DNA of 30,778 bases from an uncultured Eubacteriales bacterium (GCA_934636435.1 CAKUAQ010000027.1:1-30778); one strand, 5' to 3'; positions 1-8,042 are shown, counted from the first letter of the stretch. The notes: generated by a model from the sequence alone, not told the origin. Translations and numbers: made by a program.

Positions 1-73
<73 letters not shown>

Positions 74-105
74 AAATTGTCGCCGTCCCCTGCGGAACGA
101 GTTGT

Positions 106-134
106 ATTATACCAGCAGTTTTTGCAATTGTCAA
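106..134 (-). promoter_or_regulatory. sigma-A promoter of tRNA-Ala
   Basis: Read on minus, TTGACA (134-129) and TATAAT (111-106) are both perfect and separated by 17 bases. A TGG before the -10 box adds an extended -10. The expected start is near 100, about 25 bases before the tRNA 5' end. Confidence 0.93.
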
Positions 135-373
135 GCACTTTTTGCAAAAAATCTCGAACTGCCGTAAAAAGGAGTCTTCCCATACAAAAGCGCATAATCC
201 GGCGCTGTCCAGAAGCGAACGGCAGACCCCCCGCAAGCTGTACAGAGCTCCTCGGAAATCGACTCCAATGGAACAGATCGTAAGCAATCAACCAGCAGAC
301 AGTATGTATTGAAGAATCGGAGCAGATTCGCCCCCTTTTACAGAAACGTAGGTCGCGGCAGTGTCGCTCCCGA
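135..373. other. Intergenic stretch with nothing recognised
   Basis: This lies between the two divergent tRNA promoters. Open frames here are short, run into the tRNA or lack ribosome sites. I see no RNA motif or repeat in it apart from the palindrome that follows at 374-408. Confidence 0.6.
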
Positions 374-408
374 ATTTTTCCTGAATTACAGAAATAATTC
401 AGAAAAAT
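374..408. repeat. AT-rich inverted repeat upstream of the tRNA-Gln promoter
   Basis: CTGAATTA (381-388) and TAATTCAG (395-402) are perfectly complementary around a 6-base loop. The stem extends with ATTTTT (374-379) against AAAAAT (403-408), with C380 bulged. It ends 12 bases before the -35 box of the tRNA-Gln promoter. It could be a terminator, a protein-binding palindrome or an upstream promoter element; no gene reads into it from the left. Confidence 0.6.
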
Positions 409-420
409 CCGGAAAACCTA

Positions 421-448
421 TTGACAAATCCGATTTATGTGTTAAAAT
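421..448 (+). promoter_or_regulatory. sigma-A promoter of tRNA-Gln
   Basis: TTGACA at 421-426 is perfect and TAAAAT lies at 443-448, a 16-base spacing. Transcription would begin around 455, about 25 bases before the mature tRNA. Confidence 0.85.
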
Positions 449-480
449 AATGTCCGTTGTGCAGGATGACATCACAACAT

Positions 481-554
481 TGCGGAATTGTGTAAGGGTA
501 GCACGACAGTCTCTGAATCTGTTTGTCGCGGTTCGAATCCGTGTTCCGCAGCCA
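481..554 (+). tRNA. tRNA-Gln (anticodon CTG)
   Basis: Acceptor arms TGCGGAA and TTCCGCA pair fully. The discriminator is G and CCA is encoded (552-554). The anticodon loop CTCTGAA sits between ACAGT-side and TCTGT-side stem halves, giving anticodon CTG. The T arm has GGTTCGAATCC. The U1-A72 first pair is typical of tRNA-Gln. Confidence 0.95.
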
Positions 555-597
555 AAAATCGGCAGGCACCTGATGGTGTCTGCCGATTTTTATTTTT
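555..597. terminator. Intrinsic terminator after tRNA-Gln, probably bidirectional
   Basis: CGGCAGGCACC (60s) pairs with GGTGTCTGCCG across a TGAT loop, with one G-T pair. The arms are flanked by A4-T and A-T5, and a second T5 run follows at 593-597. On minus the same hairpin ends in TTTTT, so it can also stop the radical SAM operon that ends at 730. Confidence 0.9.
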
Positions 598-729
598 CCG
601 TATCTGTGATATCCATTGCGTACGCCTTCCGATTCAGAGAAGATACATCCCCTGCAGCAGGACACAACGTCATAACCGACGGCCGCCATCCCGGTTTGCA
701 TCCGGCTTTTTCTTTTTCACCGAACGGCT

Positions 730-1374
730 CTACCGAAATGGTGCACCGGTTCCGTCCAACAATTCTGTCCGCACCACGCGGCAAGAGCATTCCTCCCCTA
801 TCTTTTCATTCAGCGCGCGGCAGAACAGCGCCGGGTTCACGTTCTCCTGCCCGCAGGGGAGCGTCACATACATACGAACGCCCTCCGGAATATCCTCCAG
901 CTGAGCATCGACAAAATACGGCCGGATATCCACTGTTTTCACAGTCTTTTTCTTCGTGCGTTTTTCCACCGGTATTTCCGACTGGGCCAACAATCCCCCC
1001 ACCGTCTCTCGAGGACAGTAAAAATCCACCCGATAGCTGGCCGCCGCCAGATCGCCGGGCTTGGCAATCGCCGGAGCGGCACTGACCGCCTGCATTTCAG
1101 CGGGCATGGCGGCGTTCAGCCGTTCCACCAGTTCCGTCATAGGCATCTCGGTTTCCAGCCGCAGATCCATCGTTTCATGCAGTCCCTCCTGCCCCAGCGG
1201 CAGCGGCGCCGCAAAGGTCAGATAGGGATGGCGGTTAAATCCTTCTGTATACCACAATGGAATCTGCGCCCGGCGCATTACCCGGGTCATGGTACGCATC
1301 AGATCCAAATGAGAAATAAACCGGGCGCGCCCGATCTTGACGAATACCACTCTAACGGTTTGCAACACACTCAC
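730..1374 (-). CDS. DUF2344 / TIGR03936 radical SAM-linked protein
   Basis: This 214-residue protein begins MSVLQTVRVVFVKIGRARFI and has the family's signature features: F-IGRARFISHLDLMR near the N-terminus, then YTEGFNRHPYL around residue 45. The family is found next to, or fused to the C-terminus of, radical SAM proteins of TIGR03960 type; its biochemical role is not established. Here it is a separate gene whose start overlaps the end of the radical SAM gene by 23 bases, which favours translational coupling. It is the last gene of the minus-strand operon; the hairpin at 555-597 is the likely end of the transcript. Family assignment is secure, function unknown. Confidence 0.9.
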   Translation of the reverse strand: MSVLQTVRVVFVKIGRARFISHLDLMRTMTRVMRRAQIPLWYTEGFNRHPYLTFAAPLPLGQEGLHETMDLRLETEMPMTELVERLNAAMPAEMQAVSAAPAIAKPGDLAAASYRVDFYCPRETVGGLLAQSEIPVEKRTKKKTVKTVDIRPYFVDAQLEDIPEGVRMYVTLPCGQENVNPALFCRALNEKIGEECSCRVVRTELLDGTGAPFR

Positions 1375-3193
1375 CCACCTTCCAGCACGCCGCTCCGCAG
1401 CCGGCGCACTGCTGCCGGCAGTTGGGGGTCGTGATCGCTTGATGCGCCTTTTCGTTCTCCCGGATGAGGAACGCCTTGGTCACGCCGTAATCCAGATGAT
1501 CCCACGGCAGAATTTCGTCAAAGGAACGGCGTCGATTGGCGTAAAACGCCGGGTCCAGACCCACTTCCCCAAACAGCTCCATCCACGCATCGTAATTAAA
1601 ATGCTCCGACCAGGCATCGAGATTGAATCCCCGTTTATGCGCCAGTTCCAGCACCCGGCACAGTCGCCGATCCCCCCGGGCCAGCACCGCCTCCAAAAAG
1701 CTGGTTTTCGCATCGTGCCAACTGAGAGAGATCTTACGGGTATGGACACATTCGGTGAGATGCTGCTGCTTTTCCCGCAGCTCCTCCATGGTGGCCTGCG
1801 GTTCCCACTGGAACGGCGTAAAGGGCTTCGGCACAAAGCAAGAGGCACTCATTGACACCGTCACGCCCTTCCCCTTGGGCTTGTCCGGATTCTCGTAAAA
1901 GCAATTGACGATCTTCTGCCCCAGTTGCGCCATTCCCTCGATATCCTCCATAGTTTCCGTGGGCAGGCCCATCATAAAATACAGCTTTACCGCCGTCCAG
2001 CCGCCCTTGAATGCCCGGGATACGGTGGTGAGAATTTCCTCCTCCGTCAGGTTCTTGTTGATGGCATCCCGCAGGCGCTGGGTGCCCGCCTCCGGGGCAA
2101 AGGTCAGACCTGCCCGCCGCAGCACATTCAGCTTATTCGCCAGCTCCTCGGAAAAGCCGTCCACCCGCAGGGAGGGCAGGGACATATTGGTATGCTCCGG
2201 CTCCGCCCAGGTCAACAGACGGTTCAGCAGCTCCTCCAAATGGGTATAATCGCTGGTGGACAGCGACGACAACGAAAACTCCTCGTAACCGGTGGAGCGG
2301 CATAACTCGTGACTCTGCCGGTCGATGGTATCCACGCTTTTCTCCCGCACCGGACGGTAAATGAACCCCGCCTGGCAAAACCGGCAGCCCCGGATACAGC
2401 CCCGGAAAATCTCGCTCTGCGCCCGGTCGAATACCACATCGGTATACGGCACCACAAAATACTCCGGATAGTAGCAACTATCCAGATCGTTGATGATACG
2501 CTTACGTATCGTCGGGCGCACCCCGTCCAGCGGAGTGATCGCCGCCACGGTTCCATTCTCATGGTAGGTTACGTCATAGAGACTGGGGACATACACCCCC
2601 TCGATGTCTGCGCAGGCGCGGAGAAAGGCTTTTTTGGAATACCCCTTCTTTCGGTATTCCTTATATAGATGGACCACCTCTAAATCCACCTCTTCCCCCT
2701 CGCCGAGGAAGAACAGGTCGATAAAATCCGCCAGCGGCTCCGGATTACAGGTACAGGGACCGCCCGCCACCACCAGCGGCATATCCTCCCCCCGCTCATC
2801 GCTGCGCACCGGCACGCCCGCCAGCTCCAGCATATGCAGCACCGCTGTATAGCACATTTCGTATTGCAGCGTAAAGCCGATGAAGTCGAATTCCCGGATG
2901 GGGTCCCGGCTTTCCAGTCCATACAGCGGGATATGATGCTCCCGCATGAGCGCCTCCATATCCGTATCCGGCGCAAACACCCGCTCACACCAGATATCCG
3001 GCTCACGGTTGAACTGGGCATACAGGATCTTCATGCCCAGGTGGGACATCCCCACCTCATAAAGATCGGGGAAACAGAATGCAAACCGCACCGCCACCTC
3101 ATCCGGTTTTTTCGTTACGCTGTTCAGTTCCCCGCCAATGTAACGGGCAGGTTTCTGCACCTGCAGCAGCAGGTCTTCCAAATGTTCTATCAT
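1352..3193 (-). CDS. Radical SAM protein, TIGR03960 family
   Basis: The predicted 613-residue protein starts MIEHLEDLLLQVQKPARYIG. Its N-terminal part resembles a B12-binding-like fold (GGP motif near 145, FFLGEGEEVD near 165). The radical SAM cluster-binding motif is C266-x3-C270-x2-C273. The last 25 residues form a second cysteine-rich tail, CRQQCAGCGAACWK followed by a further Cys, which might bind another metal cluster. The frame stays open for 89 codons upstream, but ATG 3193 overlaps the stop of the rhamnosidase gene as ATGA, and family members begin like this one. The partner DUF2344 gene follows with a 23-base overlap. In other lineages the two are one polypeptide. The substrate is unknown. 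Confidence 0.92.
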   Translation of the reverse strand: MIEHLEDLLLQVQKPARYIGGELNSVTKKPDEVAVRFAFCFPDLYEVGMSHLGMKILYAQFNREPDIWCERVFAPDTDMEALMREHHIPLYGLESRDPIREFDFIGFTLQYEMCYTAVLHMLELAGVPVRSDERGEDMPLVVAGGPCTCNPEPLADFIDLFFLGEGEEVDLEVVHLYKEYRKKGYSKKAFLRACADIEGVYVPSLYDVTYHENGTVAAITPLDGVRPTIRKRIINDLDSCYYPEYFVVPYTDVVFDRAQSEIFRGCIRGCRFCQAGFIYRPVREKSVDTIDRQSHELCRSTGYEEFSLSSLSTSDYTHLEELLNRLLTWAEPEHTNMSLPSLRVDGFSEELANKLNVLRRAGLTFAPEAGTQRLRDAINKNLTEEEILTTVSRAFKGGWTAVKLYFMMGLPTETMEDIEGMAQLGQKIVNCFYENPDKPKGKGVTVSMSASCFVPKPFTPFQWEPQATMEELREKQQHLTECVHTRKISLSWHDAKTSFLEAVLARGDRRLCRVLELAHKRGFNLDAWSEHFNYDAWMELFGEVGLDPAFYANRRRSFDEILPWDHLDYGVTKAFLIRENEKAHQAITTPNCRQQCAGCGAACWKVGECVANR

Positions 3194-5244
3194 ACCGTTA
3201 CCGTCCGATCTTTCCATTGCATTTTTTCCGGATCTTTCCAAACAATCCGCCCGAATTCCGGATGCCGGGGCAGAATATCCTCGATCAGCACCGAGATGGG
3301 ACCACTCGCCCAAGGGTGGCACAAGCTGGTGTTCCACTTTTGCTCCTTGCCGAAGGCCTCGAAGCAGGTGGTACCGCCCTCCCGCACCATATTGTACCAG
3401 GAATGCTCCCCCGTCGAGGTAATGAGCCGATATGCGGCTGTTTCCCGTCCAGCGCGACACAAGGCTTTAAGCAGGAACCACGCCACATATACCCCACAGC
3501 ACAAGCCCTTTTCTTCCAGAAAATCCGCCAGCCGCTGCGTATCCTCCGGATGGGCAAAGCCGTAAAACAGCGGAAAAATATTGGCGTGGAGTGAGCTATG
3601 CGCACTGCCTTCCGCATCGGCAAACAAGCCCGTCTCCGACCGGTAAAAGGTGCGATAGAATGCCTCGATCAACGCCGGACTGCGCTTGGACTGCGCTTGT
3701 CCGAGGATCTCCCGTATCTGCTCCGTCTCAATGGTGCAGCCGATGTAAAAGACGTTGATCACGTTATGGCAACCCTCACCCACCGGAGCGGACAACGGAA
3801 AATCGTAGCCATCCCGGCAGCCCTCCGGCCAATCCACCAGATTCCATTTATCCCACACGTGCTCCAGCAACCCGTCCGAGCGGGCAAACTGCGCAAAATG
3901 CTGCAAAATTCCTTCGCAGACCGCCAGCGTCTGCTTCAGATACTCCCGGTCGCCGGAATAGGCATAATGGCGCAGCGCCAGCAACGGGAACTGAAGCGAA
4001 TAATCCGCGATCTCCTGCATATGACTGCCCGGCGTCACCGCCAGCAATCCCGGGCATACGACGGCCGACTGCATCTGGTTGTCAATTGCCTTGCGCAACA
4101 GCGACAGATCGCCGGTCAGCAGCGACTGGGACGCGCCGGAAATGGTCAGGTCCCCGGCATACTGCCCTTTCTCCCGCTGGGGGCAATCGGTATACGTCTC
4201 CTGCGCCCCGAATTTGACCCCGTTTTTGCAAATTTCAAATACTGCTGCCAACACCTCGTCATCCGTCTCCAGCCGGCAGAAATCGTCGTCAAAGGGATAA
4301 TGCCGCACCGTAACTGTGCAGGCATCTACCTTTACACCATCATCCGGCATCAGCGTCACATATCGGAATGCTTTATAATCGTACTGTGTCCATTCGTTTT
4401 CCCCATCGGCCAGTATCCACCATTCCTCATAGCGGCAATTGCAACGCATATCGAACCGGGTCTTTTCCGGGATATCTGCGGTTTCCTCCCCGCAGAGGAT
4501 ACGTACCCGTTGTCCCGCTTTTCCGGTCGCTCGCAGGTGCAAACTGCCGGTCAGTTCCTGACCGAAATCATAAAAGACACCGCCGTTATCCAGCTGTTCT
4601 GCGGCGACAGGCGTTCGCTCATATACTTCCAATAGTTCCGCCGGTCTGTCTGCATATGTATAGTCCATTACCTTTACAGATGCCGTTTCATAGGACACAG
4701 CCCGCAAACGGCTGTCATAGTCCTCCAGAAACTGCGTGTCGTAGCCCACCGTGCGATCGCCGATATAAGTATGTATCTGCCCGCACTCCCAGCTGCCGTC
4801 GGTGGCAAACAGAATCCGTCCATCCGCCGCCGCCTCGGCGATCAACCCGATCCGGTCGTCGCCGCTTTGATAAGAGCGGCAGATCCGTCCGTGATAGTAC
4901 ACTTCCGCCGTCAACACATTTTCTCCCGGCTGCAAATAGGGCGCCAGCTCCATCTCGTTCCAGCAATAGGCGAAGGCATATCCCTGAGCCGGACCCTGAC
5001 ATACGTATTGCCCGTTCAAATACAGCTTATAGTAATCGTCGGCGGTAATGCGCAGGAGACAGCTTTCCGGCACGTGATCGCAGGAAAAAGTCTTGCGAAA
5101 CCTATAATGCAGCTGGTCCGGCAGCTCCCGAGGCGGCATCGTAAAAGGGATGTGCTCCTTGTGCAGGATATCCTTCGGTCGAATATCCGCCCATTCCGCC
5201 GGACAGATCCACGCGGCAGTCGAAAAGATCGGTTTCTGACTCAT
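3190..5244 (-). CDS. Alpha-L-rhamnosidase, GH78-like
   Basis: This 684-residue protein follows GH78 architecture: N-terminal beta-sandwich domains (galactose-binding-like, with YKLYLNGQYV near 75) and a C-terminal (alpha/alpha)6 barrel. The catalytic block D353-C-P-Q-R-E358...D365 has the spacing of Asp567, Glu572 and Asp579 of Bacillus RhaB. The late Glu is expected in the CFEAF segment before SLCHPWASGP. No signal peptide is seen, so it should act in the cytoplasm on imported rhamnosides. ATG 5244 has GAGGAG eight bases upstream. It follows a Gfo/Idh oxidoreductase by 56 bases and overlaps the radical SAM gene as ATGA. No transporter lies nearby. The exact glycoside is not predictable. Confidence 0.9.
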   Translation of the reverse strand: MSQKPIFSTAAWICPAEWADIRPKDILHKEHIPFTMPPRELPDQLHYRFRKTFSCDHVPESCLLRITADDYYKLYLNGQYVCQGPAQGYAFAYCWNEMELAPYLQPGENVLTAEVYYHGRICRSYQSGDDRIGLIAEAAADGRILFATDGSWECGQIHTYIGDRTVGYDTQFLEDYDSRLRAVSYETASVKVMDYTYADRPAELLEVYERTPVAAEQLDNGGVFYDFGQELTGSLHLRATGKAGQRVRILCGEETADIPEKTRFDMRCNCRYEEWWILADGENEWTQYDYKAFRYVTLMPDDGVKVDACTVTVRHYPFDDDFCRLETDDEVLAAVFEICKNGVKFGAQETYTDCPQREKGQYAGDLTISGASQSLLTGDLSLLRKAIDNQMQSAVVCPGLLAVTPGSHMQEIADYSLQFPLLALRHYAYSGDREYLKQTLAVCEGILQHFAQFARSDGLLEHVWDKWNLVDWPEGCRDGYDFPLSAPVGEGCHNVINVFYIGCTIETEQIREILGQAQSKRSPALIEAFYRTFYRSETGLFADAEGSAHSSLHANIFPLFYGFAHPEDTQRLADFLEEKGLCCGVYVAWFLLKALCRAGRETAAYRLITSTGEHSWYNMVREGGTTCFEAFGKEQKWNTSLCHPWASGPISVLIEDILPRHPEFGRIVWKDPEKMQWKDRTVTV

Positions 5245-5300
5245 TCAACATTCTCCTCATATAATTTCGTATGGATCGAATAGCGGGCGCTGTTATTCCC

Positions 5301-6290
5301 TCACATATCCGATCCCGGAAAACGGATTCCGGCTTCACGACGAATGGTCTGCATACAACGGCTGACCGCCAGCGCCAAGCGGTCTTTGCCGTCCGGGGCG
5401 ACCTGACCCGCCTCAATGCTGCGGGCAAAGGCCGCGATCTCCCGGCCCATGAGCACGTCCTTTTCGTCCGTGCCGTAAACAAGCCGGGGCGGCTGCCCGT
5501 TTTCACGCAGGATGATATTTGAGAGCTTGGAGATGGAATCCACCGTCACGCTGCCCTTATCGCCCAGAATTTCACTGGGCGTCGCACCCTGCGCCGTTTT
5601 ATTGTAGGTCAGCGTGACCAGCTTATCGGGGTAGGACAGCAGCGCCGTACCCCAGCCGTCGGCGCCGGTACGCAGAAACCCCGCCGATGCCTGCACCCGC
5701 TCCGGCTCGCCGAACAGGTACAGTGCCGGATACACACAGTAAACACCTAAATCCATCAGAGCGCCGGTGTGCAGCGCCGGATTGAAAATGTTCGGCGTTT
5801 CTCCCGCCAGATATGCCTTATATTTAGAGGAAAACTGGCAAAACTGGAAATGCGCCGCCGTGATCGTTCCGCACTGTCCGACAGCCTGTTCCAGCCATGC
5901 GAGCTGCGGCTGATACAACAGCATGATGGCCTCTCGAAACAGCAAACCGCGCTCCAGCGCCAGCTGTTGGAGGGATTCCACCGCCGCCGGGTCGGCGGAC
6001 AGCGGTTTCTCGCACAGCACGTGCTTTCCCGCCTCCAAAAACAGGCGGCACTGGTCCGCATGACAGGCGTTTGGACTGGCGATATATACCAGATCCACAC
6101 GGTCGCTCCCGGCCATATCCGCCGGATCGGTGAACACGAATTCGGCCCCCGTTTCGACCGCAAACGCCGTCCCCCGCTCCCGAGAGCGGGAGCAGACGGC
6201 GGTCAGACGCAACAGCTCCGGGTAGCGGGACGCGCCGTCGATCATGGAACGGGTGATCCACCCTGTGCCGACGACTCCATAGCGTAGCAT
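5301..6290 (-). CDS. Gfo/Idh/MocA family oxidoreductase
   Basis: The 329-residue product begins MLRYGVVGTGWITRSMIDGA, a Rossmann nucleotide-binding motif (GxGxxx), and has the family EKP motif in CEKPLSADPAAV near residue 95. Such enzymes are NAD(P)-dependent sugar, inositol or dihydrodiol dehydrogenases. ATG 6290 was chosen because AGGAGG (6303-6298) lies seven bases upstream; ATG 6296 is nearly on top of that site. Its place just before a GH78 rhamnosidase suggests handling of a sugar released from a glycoside, but this is inference. Only 41 bases separate it from the divergent TauE gene, so no clear promoter could be placed between them. Confidence 0.9.
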   Translation of the reverse strand: MLRYGVVGTGWITRSMIDGASRYPELLRLTAVCSRSRERGTAFAVETGAEFVFTDPADMAGSDRVDLVYIASPNACHADQCRLFLEAGKHVLCEKPLSADPAAVESLQQLALERGLLFREAIMLLYQPQLAWLEQAVGQCGTITAAHFQFCQFSSKYKAYLAGETPNIFNPALHTGALMDLGVYCVYPALYLFGEPERVQASAGFLRTGADGWGTALLSYPDKLVTLTYNKTAQGATPSEILGDKGSVTVDSISKLSNIILRENGQPPRLVYGTDEKDVLMGREIAAFARSIEAGQVAPDGKDRLALAVSRCMQTIRREAGIRFPGSDM

Positions 6291-6331
6291 CGTCATTCCT
6301 CCTATCCTTTTATCCAATGGGAAGTGTCTAT

Positions 6332-6691
6332 ATGAAAACAATCGGGAAATACCTCATCGCCGGCGCTCTGGCCGGTGCCGCCAACGGTCTGTTCGGTGCG
6401 GGCGGCGGTCTCTTTCTTGTGCCGCTGCTGATCGGCTGGGCCGGCATGGAAGAAAAAAAGGCCTTCGCCACCTCCGTGGCCATCATCCTGCCTCTGTCCG
6501 CCGCATCCTTCGTGATGTTCTGCATCGGCGGAGGGCAGGTGTTTCGGGAGGCGCTGCCGTATCTCATCGGCGGTGTCATCGGCGGCCTGCTGTCCTCCCG
6601 GCTGTTCAAAAACATCCCCACCGTATGGCTGCATCGCCTGTTCGGCCTGCTGATTCTATACGGAGGAATCAAGGCGGTGATGCTGCCGTGA
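6332..6691 (+). CDS. Half-size TauE/SafE membrane protein, first half
   Basis: This 119-residue protein begins MKTIGKYLIAGALAGAANGL and has about four transmembrane helices (roughly 5-32, 44-66, 72-90, 97-116). The glycine-rich GLFGAGGGLFLVPLL stretch is characteristic of TauE/SafE (formerly DUF81) carriers. Full members have about eight helices from an internal duplication, so this gene encodes one repeat. ATG 6332 is preferred over ATG 6317 because a GGGAAG lies seven bases upstream. Its end overlaps the start of the next gene, which supplies the second repeat. It probably functions as part of a heteromer exporting a sulfur compound or other organic anion; substrate unknown. Confidence 0.85.
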   Translation: MKTIGKYLIAGALAGAANGLFGAGGGLFLVPLLIGWAGMEEKKAFATSVAIILPLSAASFVMFCIGGGQVFREALPYLIGGVIGGLLSSRLFKNIPTVWLHRLFGLLILYGGIKAVMLP

Positions 6692-7050
6692 CGTGGATAA
6701 AAGGGCTGATCGGCGTTGCCACCGGCATCATCAGCGGCTTCGGCATCGGCGGCGGGTCGCTGCTGGTGCTGTATCTGACGGTGTTCGCCGGGGTTTCTCA
6801 GTACACCGCCGGGGGCATCAATCTGTTATACTTCATCGGCTGTGCACCGGCAGCGCTCATCGGGCACATCCGGCAGAAGAACATCGTATGGAGCGCCGTT
6901 CTCTGGTGCAGTCTGGCCGGGCTGGCCACCGCCATCCCCGTGTCGCTGCTGGCGGCCAACCTCAATACCGGGCTGCTGCACCGGCTGTTCGGGGTGGTGC
7001 TTCTGTATATCGGCATCAAGGAGCTGAAAGCCCGGCCGCCAAAGGTGTAG
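6688..7050 (+). CDS. Half-size TauE/SafE membrane protein, second half
   Basis: The 120-residue product starts at GTG 6688, which overlaps the upstream stop as GTGA, with GGCGGTG a few bases before it. It has about four helices and the family motif GIISGFGIGGGSLLVLYL. Its C-terminal helix HRLFGVVLLYIGIK is almost the same as HRLFGLLILYGGIK in the first half, showing that the two genes are the two copies of the ancestral duplication. Tight overlap predicts equal synthesis. No terminator is evident before the convergent trmL end at 7084. Confidence 0.85.
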   Translation: MTWIKGLIGVATGIISGFGIGGGSLLVLYLTVFAGVSQYTAGGINLLYFIGCAPAALIGHIRQKNIVWSAVLWCSLAGLATAIPVSLLAANLNTGLLHRLFGVVLLYIGIKELKARPPKV

Positions 7051-7083
7051 GCGCAGCGTGTCCGGATCGCCCCGCGGGCCGCG

Positions 7084-7584
7084 TCAATCGTCGAATTGCG
7101 TCAGCCACCCCTGCGTGCGCATACCCGGATACCCCCATTGGCGCAGCACTTCGTAAACACCCACGGCCACGGAATTGGACAAATTCAGCGAACGCGCCTC
7201 GTCCCGGTCGATCATCGGCAGCCGCACACAAGCATCCGGATGGGCGCGCAGCAGCTCCTCCGGCAGTCCACGTGTCTCCTTGCCGAATACCAGATAGGCA
7301 CCGTCCGGATAGGACACATCCGAGTGGATCTGCCGGGCCTTGGTCGAAAAATAGAAGAACGGGCCCTCGTTACGGGCGAAGAAGTCATCCAGATTCTTAT
7401 AATAGGTGATATCCAACAGCCGCCAATAGTCCAGGCCGGCACGCTTCAGCTGACGGTCGTCTATGGTAAAGCCCAGCGGTTCCACCAGATGCAGTCGTGC
7501 ACCGGTTGCGGCACAGGTACGGCTGATATTGCCGGTATTCTGCGGAATCTCCGGCTCAACCAATACGATGTTCAGTGTAGCCAT
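7084..7584 (-). CDS. trmL: tRNA (cytidine/uridine-34 2'-O) methyltransferase TrmL
   Basis: The 166-residue protein begins MATLNIVLVEPEIPQNTGNI, the SPOUT motif 1 of TrmL, and has the knot-forming C-terminal motifs LVFGKETRGLP (near 100) and SLNLSNSVAVGVYEVLRQ (near 138). The family uses S-adenosylmethionine to methylate the ribose of the wobble base of Leu tRNAs. Length matches the family (about 155-170). ATG 7584 fits the conserved N-terminus; a weak GGGAG lies upstream. A good promoter at 7618-7647 makes it an independent gene, divergent from a small membrane protein. Confidence 0.95.
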   Translation of the reverse strand: MATLNIVLVEPEIPQNTGNISRTCAATGARLHLVEPLGFTIDDRQLKRAGLDYWRLLDITYYKNLDDFFARNEGPFFYFSTKARQIHSDVSYPDGAYLVFGKETRGLPEELLRAHPDACVRLPMIDRDEARSLNLSNSVAVGVYEVLRQWGYPGMRTQGWLTQFDD

Positions 7585-7617
7585 ATTCTGATTTGCTCCC
7601 TTTGATGGTTTGCCAGC

Positions 7618-7647
7618 ATTATACCAGAAAAATCCGATGGCGGTCAA
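7618..7647 (-). promoter_or_regulatory. sigma-A promoter of trmL
   Basis: On minus, TTGACC (7647-7642) and TATAAT (7623-7618) are separated by 18 bases, with TGG before the -10 box. It points at the trmL start 34 bases away. Confidence 0.85.
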
Positions 7648-7697
7648 TATTTTTTTCGATTCCGGGCAGACTATCGGCAGAAAGGGGGCACAACGAT

Positions 7698-7880
7698 ATG
7701 TGCAGTAAGACAATGGGCTACTTTATGAAAGGCATGAGCATGGGTTTACTGGTCGGCGGCGCGGCCGGAATTGTCACCACCTGCTATATGCAGAAGAACA
7801 AAAAAGGAATCAAGCGCAACGCCGGCAAGGCACTCCATTCCATCGGCGATCTGCTGGATCATGTGACCGATATGTTCTAA
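7698..7880 (+). CDS. Small YtxH-like membrane protein
   Basis: The 60-residue product begins MCSKTMGYFMKGMSMGLLVG. It has one predicted transmembrane helix (about 13-30), a basic KNKKGIKR segment directly after it and a short amphipathic C-terminal tail. This layout resembles YtxH-domain proteins, whose function is poorly known. ATG 7698 has AAAGGGGG upstream at 7681-7688. A strong terminator follows 37 bases after the stop, so it is a single-gene transcript. I see no confident promoter; it may overlap the trmL promoter region. Confidence 0.75.
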   Translation: MCSKTMGYFMKGMSMGLLVGGAAGIVTTCYMQKNKKGIKRNAGKALHSIGDLLDHVTDMF

Positions 7881-7917
7881 CAAGCTTTTACCGGCTGAAG
7901 AAGAAATTCAAAAAAAA

Positions 7918-7963
7918 CGGGGTCCGGATCGTGCTATGAGCATGATCCGGACCCCGCTTTTTT
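7918..7963 (+). terminator. Strong intrinsic terminator
   Basis: A 17-base stem (CGGGGTCCGGATCGTGC with GCATGATCCGGACCCCG, one G-T pair) encloses a 5-base loop and is followed by CTTTTTT at 7957-7963. An A-run at 7910-7917 makes it usable from minus too. Confidence 0.95.
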
Positions 7964-8006
7964 GTTCCGATTGAAGTTCTGTACTTCCCTCACGCGAAAA
8001 AAGTGC

Positions 8007-8035
8007 TTGACATTTTCATTCTAATCGGTTAGAAT
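8007..8035 (+). promoter_or_regulatory. sigma-A promoter of the BlaI/M56 operon
   Basis: TTGACA (8007-8012) and TAGAAT (8030-8035) are 17 bases apart. The -10 box lies inside the first operator palindrome, so bound repressor would block polymerase. Confidence 0.92.
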
Positions 8036-8036
8036 G
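8017..8036. promoter_or_regulatory. Operator 1: perfect palindrome over the -10 region
   Basis: CATTCTAA and TTAGAATG are perfect inverted halves around TCGG. The site covers most of the spacer and the whole -10 box. Palindromic operators of this size at their own promoter are typical of BlaI/MecI/CopY repressors, which act as dimers. Confidence 0.85.
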
Positions 8037-8042
8037 TGATTG

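Noticed and set aside
309..1085. Plus-strand 258-codon frame over the tRNA-Gln gene
   Set aside because: It covers the tRNA and terminator and lies antisense to the DUF2344 gene.
3194..3460. Ninety-residue N-terminal extension of the radical SAM frame
   Set aside because: The extension lies inside the rhamnosidase gene in another frame. The ATGA overlap and the family N-terminus support the start at 3193.
3598..4635. Long plus-strand frame opposite the rhamnosidase
   Set aside because: It is antisense to the GH78 coding sequence, has no ribosome site and an unnatural composition.
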